Of a DNA stretch of 64,000 nt, positions 18,035-25,491 are shown piece by piece (within the stretch, counting starts at the first letter, position 1; each line of letters starts with the position of its first letter). Under the pieces are notes generated by a model, which saw only the letters and a list, made by a program, of their open reading frames with translations, searched no databases and was not told where the DNA came from. Both the position numbers and the translations under genes were made by a program. The stretch spans positions 1 to 64,000 of the forward strand of contig CAVVAY010000005.1 in NCBI GenBank assembly GCA_963746465.1. Reading direction: 5' to 3'. The DNA is from CAVVAY01 sp963746465 (lineage in GTDB: Bacteria; Actinomycetota; Actinomycetes; JACCUZ01).

Positions 18035-19309
18035 ATGGGCAAGGTCGTCAAGCTCGACCCGAAGGCCAAGGACGGGGCCCGCCCGAAGAACGGACGACGG
18101 GCCCAGCGGTCCAAGACCGCGCTCGTGCTGGGCGGCGGCGGCTTCACCGGCGGCGTCTACGAGATCGGCGCGCTGCGGGCGCTCGACCTGCTGACCGTCA
18201 ACCGGACGGTCAACGACTTCGACGTGTACGTCGGGACGAGCGCCGGGTCGTTCGTCGCCGCCATGACCGCCAACGGCGTCACGCCCGAGGAGATGATGCG
18301 CGTCGTCAACCGCCAGCGCCCGACGCCGTTTCCCGACGCCGATCTCGGCAACCTGCTGAGCCCGAACATCGCCGGCTTCGCCCGCAGCGCCATCGGGCTG
18401 CCGCTGCGGACCGTCGGCCTGCTGCGCGGCCTCGTCGGCCAGATCGGCCAGGTCTCGGCCATGGACCTCGTCCTCGCGCTCGCCGACGGGCTGCCGTCGG
18501 GCGCCTACACCGGCGCGGGGATCGAGCGCTACCTGCAGACGGTGCTCGACGATCCCGATCGCAGCGACGACTTCCGCGACATCGCCGCCGAGCTGTATCT
18601 CACCGCGACCGACCTCGATACGTGCGAGCGGATCGTCTTCGGCGCCGAGGGCTGGGACGACGTGCCGATCTCGACGGCGGTGCGGGCGTCGACGGCGCTG
18701 CCGATGGTCTACGCGCCCGTGAAGGTCCGCGACCGCGAGCTCGTCGACGGCGGCATCGTCTCGACCACGAACCTCGACATCGCCGTCAACGCCGGCGCGA
18801 AGTTCATCGTCGTCGTCAACCCGCTCGTGCCGTACGTCAACGACTTCACGACGAAGATCCGCACGCTGACCGGCACCCGCACGCGGCACGTCAGCGACAT
18901 GGGCTTTCCGCAGATCGGCTACCAGGCGTTCAAGATGGTCGCCTACCAGCGCCTGCACGAGATGGCCCGCCAGTGGGAGCAGCGCTACCCCGGCGTCGAC
19001 ATCATCCTGATCGAGCCCGAGCCCGACGACGAGCTCATGTTCCAGACGCCGATCATGAACTTCACGTCGCGCGTGGAGATCGCCCGCCACGGCTTTCAGT
19101 CCGTCACGACCCAGCTCGCGTTCGGCTACCCGCGGTTCCGCGAGATCTGCAAGCGCCACGGGATCCAGATCTCGGCGACGCGGGTGCGCAACGTCATGAA
19201 GCACTTCGAGGCCGAGCAGGGACGCACGCGGGCGTGGCGGAAGATCCTCGAGCAGACGACCGGCGCGCTGCTGCGCCAGTCCGCGGACGAGGGTCGATCC
19301 GGCGGGTGA
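18035..19309 (+). CDS. Patatin-like phospholipase/acyl hydrolase
   Basis: The 424-residue protein has the patatin catalytic set: oxyanion hole LGGGGFTGGVYEIGAL at about residue 35, nucleophile Ser in GTSAGSFVAAM, and the dyad Asp in RELVDGGIVSTT. A basic N-terminus (KAKDGARPKNGRR) precedes the domain, and a C-terminal region of about 150 residues (from DFTTKIRTL) is beyond the core. It has no signal peptide, so it probably acts on membrane lipids from the cytoplasm. It is alone with its promoter and followed by a strong hairpin. Substrate unknown. Confidence 0.88.
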   Translation: MGKVVKLDPKAKDGARPKNGRRAQRSKTALVLGGGGFTGGVYEIGALRALDLLTVNRTVNDFDVYVGTSAGSFVAAMTANGVTPEEMMRVVNRQRPTPFPDADLGNLLSPNIAGFARSAIGLPLRTVGLLRGLVGQIGQVSAMDLVLALADGLPSGAYTGAGIERYLQTVLDDPDRSDDFRDIAAELYLTATDLDTCERIVFGAEGWDDVPISTAVRASTALPMVYAPVKVRDRELVDGGIVSTTNLDIAVNAGAKFIVVVNPLVPYVNDFTTKIRTLTGTRTRHVSDMGFPQIGYQAFKMVAYQRLHEMARQWEQRYPGVDIILIEPEPDDELMFQTPIMNFTSRVEIARHGFQSVTTQLAFGYPRFREICKRHGIQISATRVRNVMKHFEAEQGRTRAWRKILEQTTGALLRQSADEGRSGG

Positions 19310-19315
19310 CACACG

Positions 19316-19339
19316 CGCGCCCGCGTGAACGCGGGCGCG
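19316..19339. terminator. Hairpin between convergent genes
   Basis: CGCGCCCGCG, loop TGAA, CGCGGGCGCG: a perfect 10-bp GC stem seven bases after the patatin stop and 26 bases after the end of the minus-strand mini-gene. No T tract follows, as is common in high-GC actinobacteria. Likely a shared terminator. Confidence 0.6.
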
Positions 19340-19364
19340 GGGAACTCGGACGGCGGAGCGTCGG

Positions 19365-19538
19365 CTAGAGCTTGACGGGCTCCAGGCGCTTCTCGGCGTT
19401 CAGGCTCGTCAGGAAGAGCGACTTGTCGATACGGCCCTGAAAGATCGGCACTCCCAGCTCCATGCACTTGGAGATCACGTCGCGGCGTTCGAGTCCTGCT
19501 TCGCGCGCCAGTTCCGTGGGAGTGAGGTGATTGGGCAT
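19365..19538 (-). CDS. 57-residue protein resembling the IF2 N-terminal domain
   Basis: ATG 19538 is preceded by a strong site AGGAGGGT (19545-19552). The product MPNHLTPTELAREAGLERRD, then VISKCMELGVPIFQGRIDKS and LFLTSLNAEKRLEPVKL, has the helix-turn-helix pattern of the small IF2_N module (xLAxExGxxxxxVIxxxxELGxP) that occurs alone or repeated at the N-terminus of translation factor IF-2. As a free-standing protein its role is unknown; nucleic-acid binding is plausible. It is divergent from the sigma-factor fusion at 19741, so a role with that regulator is possible but unsupported. Confidence 0.65.
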   Translation of the reverse strand: MPNHLTPTELAREAGLERRDVISKCMELGVPIFQGRIDKSLFLTSLNAEKRLEPVKL

Positions 19539-19656
19539 CGGCGTGACCCTCCTGAGTGGTTTAGAGCACGCACGTCTTGTACCACCCCGGGTGGACGGTC
19601 TCAATCAAACTTGCTAAAGGGCTCGATCGTCCGTTGGCAAGCGCGGCGGCGAACGC

Positions 19657-19662
19657 TACAGT
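19657..19662 (+). promoter_or_regulatory. -10 box upstream of the sigma-factor fusion
   Basis: TACAGT sits 78 bases before the ATG at 19741, which has its own site AAGGGGAAGG at 19729-19738. This gene is therefore leadered, unlike many neighbours. Confidence 0.4.
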
Positions 19663-19740
19663 TCAGCCGTCACCGCGGGTTCCGGGCGCATGATGCGCAC
19701 GGCGGTGTCGCAGGCAGAGCCAACGGATAAGGGGAAGGTC

Positions 19741-21444
19741 ATGGCGGTCTTGGCAGTCACCAGCGCGCCCGCGGGTCAGGATGCCGACGACCGGGATCTC
19801 GTCGCGGCGGTGCGTGTCGGTGACGATCGCGCATTCGAGGCGCTCTACCTGCGCTACCAGGCCCGCGTCACGACCTTCGTGCGCGGCATGGTCCGCGATC
19901 ACGGCCGCGCCGAGGACATCACGCAGGACGTCTTCATCTCGGCGCTGCGCCGGCTGCGCGCCAACGACGCGCCGATCGCCTTCAAGCCCTGGATCTACGA
20001 GATCGCCAAGAACGCGTGCATCGACGCCTGGCGGCGGTCGCGCAACACCGACGAGGTCTCCTTCGATGCCCAGGACGCCCTCGGCGCCACCGAGCACGGG
20101 CGTCTCGCCGACCCGGGGATGACGCCCGATTCGGCGATCGACACCAAGGACGCGATCGACAACCTCTGCGGCGCCTTCGGCGGCCTGTCGCCCACGCACC
20201 ACGAGATCCTCGTGATGCGCGAGTTCGAAGGCCTCTCCTACCGCGAGATCGGCGAGCGCCTGGGCATGAGCCGGCCCGGCGTGGAGAGCACGTTGTTCCG
20301 CGCGCGCCGGCGCCTGAGCGAGGAGTACGAGGAGCTCGTCAGCGGCGAGCGCTGCCTGCGCGTGCAGCGGATCGTCGACAGCCCCGGCGGGCGCGCGTCG
20401 GGCCTGCGCGACCAGCGCCGCATGGCGCGCCACCTCGCGCACTGCCAGCCCTGCCGGCGCTATGCGCACATGGCCGGCGTCGATCTTGGCATTCCCGCGC
20501 GGCCCGCCGTCCCGGCCGCGGCGAAGATCGCAGCCTGGTTTCCGCTGCCGCTGTTCCTGCGCCGCCGCTGGGGCGGCGACGAGCTCGTCGGCCAGAGCCA
20601 CCACGGCGGGTCGGTGTCGCAGTGGTCGGCCTCGGTCGCCGGCACGCTCGATCCGGGCCTCGTGTCGAGCTGGTCGAAGGCGGCCGCGACGGCGGCGACG
20701 GTCGCGGTGGCAGGTCTCGGAGCCGGCGCGGCGATCCACGAGCACCGCGCGATCGAGCGCCTCGTCGTCGGCTCGCCGCCGGCCGCCGAGCATGCGGCGC
20801 CCCACCGTGGCGCCGGCGCCTCCGGCGCCCAGGCCGGCGGCGGAACGGCAGCTGGCGCCGCACGCCGAGCGCCGACCGGCTCGCGGACGACCGGCCCCGC
20901 GAGCGCCGACGGCCCGGGCACGGCATCGACCCCGGTTGGAGCCGGCGTAACGGCCCCCACGGGCGCGGGCACGTCCGAGCCGGCGGCCGGATCCGATTCC
21001 CGGTCGCCCAAGGCGGGCGCGCCCGGCAGCACGGGCGTCCTGGACGCCACAGGAAGCACACCGCTGACAGAGCGCCCGATCGGCGCGCCCCCGAGCGTCG
21101 TCACCGGCGCACCCGCGTCGCCGCAGCCGCTCAGCCACGCGCTCGACGGAATCGGGCCCCCTGCCGGCAGCGGTGCCGGCGCACCGGCGCGCCCGCCCGC
21201 GGCGCCGGCCGCGCCTCACACGGGCGCCTCGGTCTCGGGGCAGGTGGACGCGCTCGTCGGGACGCTCTCAGGCTCTGCGCCCACGCAGCCGGCCGCACCC
21301 GCCAAGCCGGCCGCCGTCGGTGCGGACTCGTCGCCGCCCACGGCCGGCGACGTGGTCGGCGCGGCGGCCGCCGCAGTAGCCACCGTCACGACCGCGGTGA
21401 CGGGCGTCCTCACAGACACCCCCGCGGGACGCCCCGCGCCTTGA
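19741..21444 (+). CDS. ECF-type sigma factor fused to zinc-finger and membrane-anchored extension
   Basis: The first 200 residues are a sigma-70 family factor of the ECF kind: region 2 (DRAFEALYLRYQARVTTFVR, AEDITQDVFISALRRL) and region 4 (SPTHHEILVMREFEGLSYRE, IGERLGMSRPGVESTLFRAR). Next comes HLAHCQPCRRY, the HxxxCxxC zinc motif of anti-sigma factors, then a hydrophobic segment AAATAATVAVAGLGAGAAI that may cross the membrane, and about 320 residues rich in Ala, Gly, Pro, Ser and Thr. Sigma and anti-sigma parts thus appear in one chain, 567 residues. Start at 19741 is chosen for its ribosome site; 19690 is an alternative. A second protein of this design lies at 31296-32765. Confidence 0.88.
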   Translation: MAVLAVTSAPAGQDADDRDLVAAVRVGDDRAFEALYLRYQARVTTFVRGMVRDHGRAEDITQDVFISALRRLRANDAPIAFKPWIYEIAKNACIDAWRRSRNTDEVSFDAQDALGATEHGRLADPGMTPDSAIDTKDAIDNLCGAFGGLSPTHHEILVMREFEGLSYREIGERLGMSRPGVESTLFRARRRLSEEYEELVSGERCLRVQRIVDSPGGRASGLRDQRRMARHLAHCQPCRRYAHMAGVDLGIPARPAVPAAAKIAAWFPLPLFLRRRWGGDELVGQSHHGGSVSQWSASVAGTLDPGLVSSWSKAAATAATVAVAGLGAGAAIHEHRAIERLVVGSPPAAEHAAPHRGAGASGAQAGGGTAAGAARRAPTGSRTTGPASADGPGTASTPVGAGVTAPTGAGTSEPAAGSDSRSPKAGAPGSTGVLDATGSTPLTERPIGAPPSVVTGAPASPQPLSHALDGIGPPAGSGAGAPARPPAAPAAPHTGASVSGQVDALVGTLSGSAPTQPAAPAKPAAVGADSSPPTAGDVVGAAAAAVATVTTAVTGVLTDTPAGRPAP

Positions 21445-21689
21445 GCGACGCCGAGCCCGGGGACGGGCTGGAGCCGTTCACGGACACCGCCCTCTACGCG
21501 CTCGGCGCGTACTTCGCCGACCGCCACCCCGAGCTCATGGACGACGTCGTCCGCCAGGCGCAGCTCGTCGAGGACACGGGCGCGCAGCGCTACGCCGACA
21601 CGGAGGGCGTGACGCTCGAATCCGCCCTCCAGACGCTCATCACCGGGCTCGCCGTCCGCTACTACCGGGCGGTCGCGGGGTCATCGTGA
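21441..21689 (+). CDS. Small acidic protein of unknown function
   Basis: TTG at 21441 overlaps the TGA of the sigma fusion (TTGA). The 82-residue product, from MSDAEPGDGLEPFTDTALYA to LITGLAVRYYRAVAGSS, is acidic, with a predicted helical body (YFADRHPELMDDVVRQAQLV). No family is recognised. Tight overlap suggests translation with the sigma gene and possibly a linked function. The start codon is weak; no other start is available before ATG at 21538. Confidence 0.55.
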   Translation: MSDAEPGDGLEPFTDTALYALGAYFADRHPELMDDVVRQAQLVEDTGAQRYADTEGVTLESALQTLITGLAVRYYRAVAGSS

Positions 21690-21695
21690 GATAAT
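21690..21695 (+). promoter_or_regulatory. -10 box of the tRNA-Pro gene
   Basis: GATAAT lies eight bases before the tRNA 5' end at 21704, the right distance for initiation just ahead of a tRNA precursor. Confidence 0.55.
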
Positions 21696-21703
21696 CCCCC
21701 GAT

Positions 21704-21777
21704 CGGGGCGTGGCGCAGCCTGGTAGCGCGCTCCGTTCGGGTCGGAGAGGTCCGCGGTTCAAATCCGCGCGCCCCGA
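21704..21777 (+). tRNA. tRNA-Pro(CGG)
   Basis: A 74-base cloverleaf: acceptor CGGGGCG pairs with CGCCCCG at 21770-21776 plus discriminator A; D arm around GCGCAGCCTGGTAGCGC; anticodon stem CTCCG/CGGAG with loop TTCGGGT, giving anticodon CGG for proline; T arm CCGCGG-TTCAAAT-CCGCG. CCA is not encoded. It is followed by a rho-independent terminator. No integrase gene or repeat of the tRNA 3' end was seen nearby. Confidence 0.97.
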
Positions 21778-21787
21778 TAGCACGAAG

Positions 21788-21810
21788 CGCCCGAGACATC
21801 GGGCGTTTCT
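21788..21810 (+). terminator. Rho-independent terminator after tRNA-Pro
   Basis: CGCCCGA, loop GACA, TCGGGCG, followed by TTTCT: a 7-bp perfect stem with a short T run, 11 bases after the tRNA. It is the only hairpin in the window with a convincing T tract. Confidence 0.85.
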
Positions 21811-21824
21811 GCGTTGAGGCCCGA

Positions 21825-22376
21825 TCAGCCGCGAGCGTCCGCTTCGCCGGCCGCGGTGATCGCGCCCACGTGGCGCTCGACGAGCAGCCAGGAGGTCGGC
21901 AGGACGACCATGCCGACCGCGGCCAAGAACCAGACGCGGCCGGCGTCGGTCCCCTCGCCGAGCGCGTGGCCGATGCTGAGGATCCAGGCCAGCGCGGTGT
22001 AGCGATGCAGCGTGCGCCAGCGCTGCACGCCGATGCGCGCTCGCGCGTAAAACGAGAGCCCGAGGATGAGGAGCATCCAGCCGGCGACGATCCCGGTCGT
22101 CTGCCAGAAGCGGTGGTAGCCGCCGGCGAAGGGGACCGCGATGTCGGCAAGTCCCGGGTGCAGGAAGCCGTCGCCGAGCAGCGCGACCGCGTGGACGACG
22201 AGCGCGGCGAGCGTCGCGAGCGAGAGCGCCTCGTGCAGCGGGCGCAGGTCCCGCGTGCGCGTCGTGGCGATGCGCCCGCCGAGCGCGAGGCCGAGGCCGA
22301 CCGCCGCGCTGGCAAGCAGCAGCGCCGCGATGCCGGCTGCACGGCTCGTGATCCAGAAGACGTGCTCGCCGAGCAT
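21825..22376 (-). CDS. Ferric-reductase-like transmembrane protein
   Basis: The 183-residue protein MLGEHVFWITSRAAGIAALL has about five membrane helices and histidines spaced like b-haem ligands in ferric-reductase/MsrQ-type domains (LRPLHEALSLATLAALVVHA; GVQRWRTLHRYTALAWILSI GH). Such proteins pass electrons across the membrane. The gene is followed upstream on the same strand by a small single-span protein and lies divergent to apbE, the FMN transferase, and near hemA, so the locus is a plausible haem/flavin electron-transfer unit. No NAD(P)H- or FAD-binding domain is fused. Confidence 0.82.
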   Translation of the reverse strand: MLGEHVFWITSRAAGIAALLLASAAVGLGLALGGRIATTRTRDLRPLHEALSLATLAALVVHAVALLGDGFLHPGLADIAVPFAGGYHRFWQTTGIVAGWMLLILGLSFYARARIGVQRWRTLHRYTALAWILSIGHALGEGTDAGRVWFLAAVGMVVLPTSWLLVERHVGAITAAGEADARG

Positions 22377-22384
22377 GACCCCGC

Positions 22385-22723
22385 CTAGGACTGCGCGGTC
22401 GTGACCGGGTCCGAGGTCGACGGGGCGGCGGCGCCGTCGTCGATCGAGCCGGAGTCGTCGAACGAGCTCGTGTCGTCGCCGAGCTCGTCCGTGGTCTCCG
22501 GGCTCGCGCTCGTGGGGGCCGTCGCCGACGGGATCGCGGCCTTCGTCGTCGTGCCCATCGACCCGTCGAAGGCGACGAGCGCGAACGCCAGCGCGAATGT
22601 CGCGAGGGCCGTCGCGAGCACCTGCCGGCGCAGCTGCGCGAGGCGGGCGCTGCGGCGCCGGCGCGCCTCCTGTACGACCTGGCGCCGCTCGCCGGCCGAT
22701 GCGGTGGGGTGGGTGATCGCCAT
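22385..22723 (-). CDS. Small single-span membrane protein, acidic C-terminus
   Basis: 112 residues: a basic N-terminus (RRQVVQEARRRRSARLAQLR), one hydrophobic span (VLATALATFALAFALVAF) and an acidic Ser/Thr-rich outer tail (DELGDDTSSFDDSGSIDDG). The gene ends 8 bases before the ferric-reductase-like gene starts, so they are likely one operon. I recognise no domain. It lacks the FMN-binding domain that ApbE usually modifies, although the Thr-rich tail is exposed on the outer side. A role as partner or assembly factor of the reductase is only inference. Confidence 0.7.
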   Translation of the reverse strand: MAITHPTASAGERRQVVQEARRRRSARLAQLRRQVLATALATFALAFALVAFDGSMGTTTKAAIPSATAPTSASPETTDELGDDTSSFDDSGSIDDGAAAPSTSDPVTTAQS

Positions 22724-22830
22724 GCCGGCAGGATCGTGCGCCCGTGCGAGAGCTTGCGAAGAAGAAGCTGAGAGTTCGCTGAGCGCCGCGCTCTCAGCGT
22801 GCTCTCAGGATCCGGCGCCACGCTGTGCCC

Positions 22831-23757
22831 ATGGCATCCCGGGCCGAGCGCGTCGTGCGCTTCGCGTGCTTCGGCGCGACGGTGACGCTGCGCGCCTCGG
22901 GGGACGCGGAGGTCGTGCGCCTCGGCCTGCGTCGCGCGCAGGAGATCGCCGAGGAGGTCCATCGCCGTCTCACGCGCTTCGAGCCCTCCAGCGACCTGTG
23001 CCTGCTGAACGCCGACCCGCGCGAGGTCGTGCCCGCCGACCCGATCGTGCGCCGCTTCGCCGAGGCGGTGCGGTGGGCGGGCGAGGCGTCCGGGGGCCTC
23101 GTCGACGCGACCTGCCTGCCCGCCGTCGAGGCCGCGGGCTATCGCGAGCACTGGGTTCCCGGCGCGCCCGGGACCGCACGCGCGCCGGGCGCCTGGCGGC
23201 CCGCCTGGCGGTCGGTGTCGGTGCACGGCGACGCGGTGCGCCGTCCTGCGGGGACGCGACTGGACAGCGGCGGGCTCGGCAAGGGGCTGGCGGCCGACCT
23301 CATGGCGGCCGCGCTCGCCGCGTGCAGCACGTGGATCGTCGACTGCGGCGGCGACCTGCGGGTCGGCGGCCTGCAGGGGGTCGCGCGCGCCGTCGACGTC
23401 GCCGATCCGTCCGGCGGGCCGCCGCTGCAGCGCCTGACGATCACGCGCGGCGCCGTCGCGACGAGCGGGACGACACGGCGAGCGTGGGCCGGCGGACACC
23501 ACCTCATCGATCCGCGCACAGGCCGGCCGGCCGAGGGCGCGATCGTCCAGGTCACGGCGGTCGCCCGGACGGGGCTGCAGGCCGAGGTCCGCGCCAAGAC
23601 CGCCCTGCTCGCCGGCCCCGAGGAGGCGGACGGCGTCCTCTGCGCGGGCGGCGTCGTTGTCAGCCGCGACGGCGCGGCACGGGTGATCACCACGCAGCCC
23701 GGTGCTGCAATCCGCACGGAGCCCTGCGACATCCGCCGATGTGCCCAGAGCACATGA
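22831..23757 (+). CDS. apbE: FAD:protein FMN transferase (ApbE family)
   Basis: ApbE attaches FMN covalently to Thr/Ser of extracytoplasmic flavoproteins. The 308-residue product has the family motifs RLTRFEPSSDLCLLN, DSGGLGKGLAADLM (flavin binding), DCGGDLRVGG, VATSGTTRR and HHLIDPRTGRPA, the metal and FAD loop. ATG 22831 is chosen over GTG 22825. No clear signal peptide is visible, unusual for an enzyme of outer targets but seen in some actinobacterial ApbE proteins. It overlaps hemA and is divergent from a ferric-reductase-like pair, so a membrane redox enzyme is the likely client. Confidence 0.93.
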   Translation: MASRAERVVRFACFGATVTLRASGDAEVVRLGLRRAQEIAEEVHRRLTRFEPSSDLCLLNADPREVVPADPIVRRFAEAVRWAGEASGGLVDATCLPAVEAAGYREHWVPGAPGTARAPGAWRPAWRSVSVHGDAVRRPAGTRLDSGGLGKGLAADLMAAALAACSTWIVDCGGDLRVGGLQGVARAVDVADPSGGPPLQRLTITRGAVATSGTTRRAWAGGHHLIDPRTGRPAEGAIVQVTAVARTGLQAEVRAKTALLAGPEEADGVLCAGGVVVSRDGAARVITTQPGAAIRTEPCDIRRCAQST

Positions 23758-25058
23758 GCGGCGACCATTGCTACGTGGACCTTGTCGCGATCAGCGTCTC
23801 TCACCGGACGGCGCCCCTGGGGCTGCGCGAGCGCCTCGCGCTGTCCGCCGACGGGGCGACGCAGCTCATGGGCGAGCTCGTCTCCGCGCCCGGCGTCGAC
23901 GAGGCCGTGGCGCTGTGCACCTGCCACCGCACCGAGCTCTACGTCGCGACGCGCGACCCGGCGGCCGCACGCCGCGCGGTGCTCGCGGCACTCGCCGGCC
24001 TGGCCGCGGCCGGCGAGGCCGAGCTGCTCGGCCACGTGCACATCCTGCGCGGCGCGCAGGTGTCGCGCCACCTCTTCGCGGTGACCGCCGGCCTGGAGTC
24101 GATGGTCATCGGCGAGGCCGAGATCCAGGGCCAGGTGCGCCGCGCGCTCGAACACGCGCGGGGCGCGGGCACCGCCGGCCCCGTCACGGGCCGCCTCTTC
24201 GGCGATGCGCTCTCCTGCGGCGGACGCGTGCGCAGCCGCACCGCGATCGGCCGCGGCGGCGCCTCCGTCTCCTCGGTCGCCGTCGAGCTCGCGCGGGACG
24301 CCGCGGGCTCCCTGGCGGGCCGGCGCGCCCTCGTCGTCGGCGCCGGGCAGAGCGGCGCACTCAGCGCCCGTGCGCTCGCGGACGAGGGCATGGAGGTCAT
24401 CATCGCCAGCCGCCACCGCTCCCGCGCCGCCGGCGTCGCCGACGAGCTCGGCAGCGCCGTCTCGCTCGCCGACCTGCCCGGCGAGCTCCTGAGCGCCGAC
24501 GTCGTCTTCACCGCCACCGCGGCGCCGAGACGGCTGATCTCCCGCCGCGACGTCGTCGCCGCGATGAGCGCGCGCGGCGGACGCGCGCTCGTGATCGTCG
24601 ACCTCGGCATGCCGCGCGACGTCGAGCCCGCCGCAGGCGCGCTGGAGGGCGTCACGCTGCTGGACCTCGACGCCGTCGACGCCCGCCTGGACGCCAACCA
24701 CGAGGAGCGCCGCCTGCACTGCGCCGAGGCCGCTGCGCTCGTCGCCCGCGAGGAGTCCCGCTTCGAGACCTGGCTGGCCGGCTACGGCGCCGCGCCCGCT
24801 GTCGCCATGCTCCACGAGCACGCCGAGGCGATCGTCGCCCGCGTCCTGGCGGAGAACGACGCCCGCTGGGAGGAGCTCACGCCCGCCGACCGCGACCGCG
24901 TCGGCGTCCTCGCCCGCACGATCGTGCGTCGCCTGCTGCACGAGCCGACGCGCCGCCTGCGCGCCGATGGCGAGAGCGGCGCCGACGTGGCGCTCGAGCT
25001 CTTCGGCCTGGTGACCCAGATCGCCGAGGTCGAGGAGGCCGCTACGGTTCACGCATGA
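23754..25058 (+). CDS. hemA: Glutamyl-tRNA reductase
   Basis: HemA reduces glutamyl-tRNA to glutamate-1-semialdehyde, the first step of C5 haem synthesis. The protein (about 434 residues) has AISVSHRTAPLGLRERLAL, the catalytic Cys in LCTCHRTELY (most enzymes have CNRTE), GLESMVIGEAEIQGQVR, a NADPH fold with ALVVGAGQSGALSARAL, and the dimerisation helix at the end. ATG 23754 overlaps the apbE stop; ATG 23739 in the same frame is an alternative. The Asn-to-His change next to the conserved Arg is a modest oddity. No other hem genes follow. Confidence 0.94.
   Translation: MSGDHCYVDLVAISVSHRTAPLGLRERLALSADGATQLMGELVSAPGVDEAVALCTCHRTELYVATRDPAAARRAVLAALAGLAAAGEAELLGHVHILRGAQVSRHLFAVTAGLESMVIGEAEIQGQVRRALEHARGAGTAGPVTGRLFGDALSCGGRVRSRTAIGRGGASVSSVAVELARDAAGSLAGRRALVVGAGQSGALSARALADEGMEVIIASRHRSRAAGVADELGSAVSLADLPGELLSADVVFTATAAPRRLISRRDVVAAMSARGGRALVIVDLGMPRDVEPAAGALEGVTLLDLDAVDARLDANHEERRLHCAEAAALVAREESRFETWLAGYGAAPAVAMLHEHAEAIVARVLAENDARWEELTPADRDRVGVLARTIVRRLLHEPTRRLRADGESGADVALELFGLVTQIAEVEEAATVHA
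25043..25048 (+). promoter_or_regulatory. Possible -10 box inside the hemA end
   Basis: TACGGT lies six bases before the ATG at 25055. It could start a leaderless transcript of the small membrane gene that overlaps hemA. Confidence 0.35.
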
Positions 25059-25378
25059 CGAGCGTCACCTGGCCGGTCGCTGCCTCCTCGCTGCTCGCCG
25101 GCTTCGGTGTCGCGGAGGCGACGGGCGTGCGGGCGCTCGGCGGGATCGTGCTCGTGGCGGGCGCGGGCTGGTGCGCCCTGCGCTGGCATCGCAGCGCCGG
25201 GAACGCCCGCACCGCTGCGCTGCTGCTCGTCTATCTCGGCGCCTTCGCCGGGGCACACGTCATCGCGGACCCGGTCGGGGCCTGGCCCGCCGTGCTGATC
25301 GCCGCGGCCGTCACCGGCGCCGCGGTCTGGGCGGTGGCCGACGCGGCGCCGGCCCGCAGTGCCGGCGCCACCGCCTGA
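25055..25378 (+). CDS. Small three-span membrane protein
   Basis: The 107-residue product MTSVTWPVAASSLLAGFGVA has about three hydrophobic helices (for example LGGIVLVAGAGWCAL, AALLLVYLGAFAGAHVIA, WPAVLIAAAVTGAAVWAVA) and little else. It overlaps the hemA stop (ATGA). Small proteins of this type are common in actinobacteria and are usually left unnamed. I cannot assign a function. Confidence 0.75.
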   Translation: MTSVTWPVAASSLLAGFGVAEATGVRALGGIVLVAGAGWCALRWHRSAGNARTAALLLVYLGAFAGAHVIADPVGAWPAVLIAAAVTGAAVWAVADAAPARSAGATA

Positions 25379-25491
25379 GGCAGCCGCCGATGCGTGCCCG
25401 CGTCGTTGCCGTCGGGGTCGATCAGCGTCGCCGTCACGGTGCAGCCCGGGACGAAGCGGCCGTCCGAGGCGTCGCAGACGGCGATCGGGGA
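25378..25491 (-). pseudogene. Short coding remnant downstream of the ammonia-lyase
   Basis: Read on the minus strand directly after the lyase stop, this stretch gives SPIAVCDASDGRFVPGCTVT, then ATLIDPDGNDAGTHRRLPQA, with protein-like beta-sandwich character (DASDGRFVPG, TATLIDPDGNxxGTH) but no start codon and no continuation. It looks like a leftover fragment of a longer gene, perhaps of the Tp34/P19-like iron-transport type. That resemblance is from memory and weak. Confidence 0.3.

Noticed and set aside
21704..21810. tRNA-Pro as the attachment site of a genomic island
   Set aside because: No integrase gene, no repeat of the tRNA 3' end and no change in neighbouring composition; the tRNA is followed by its own terminator.
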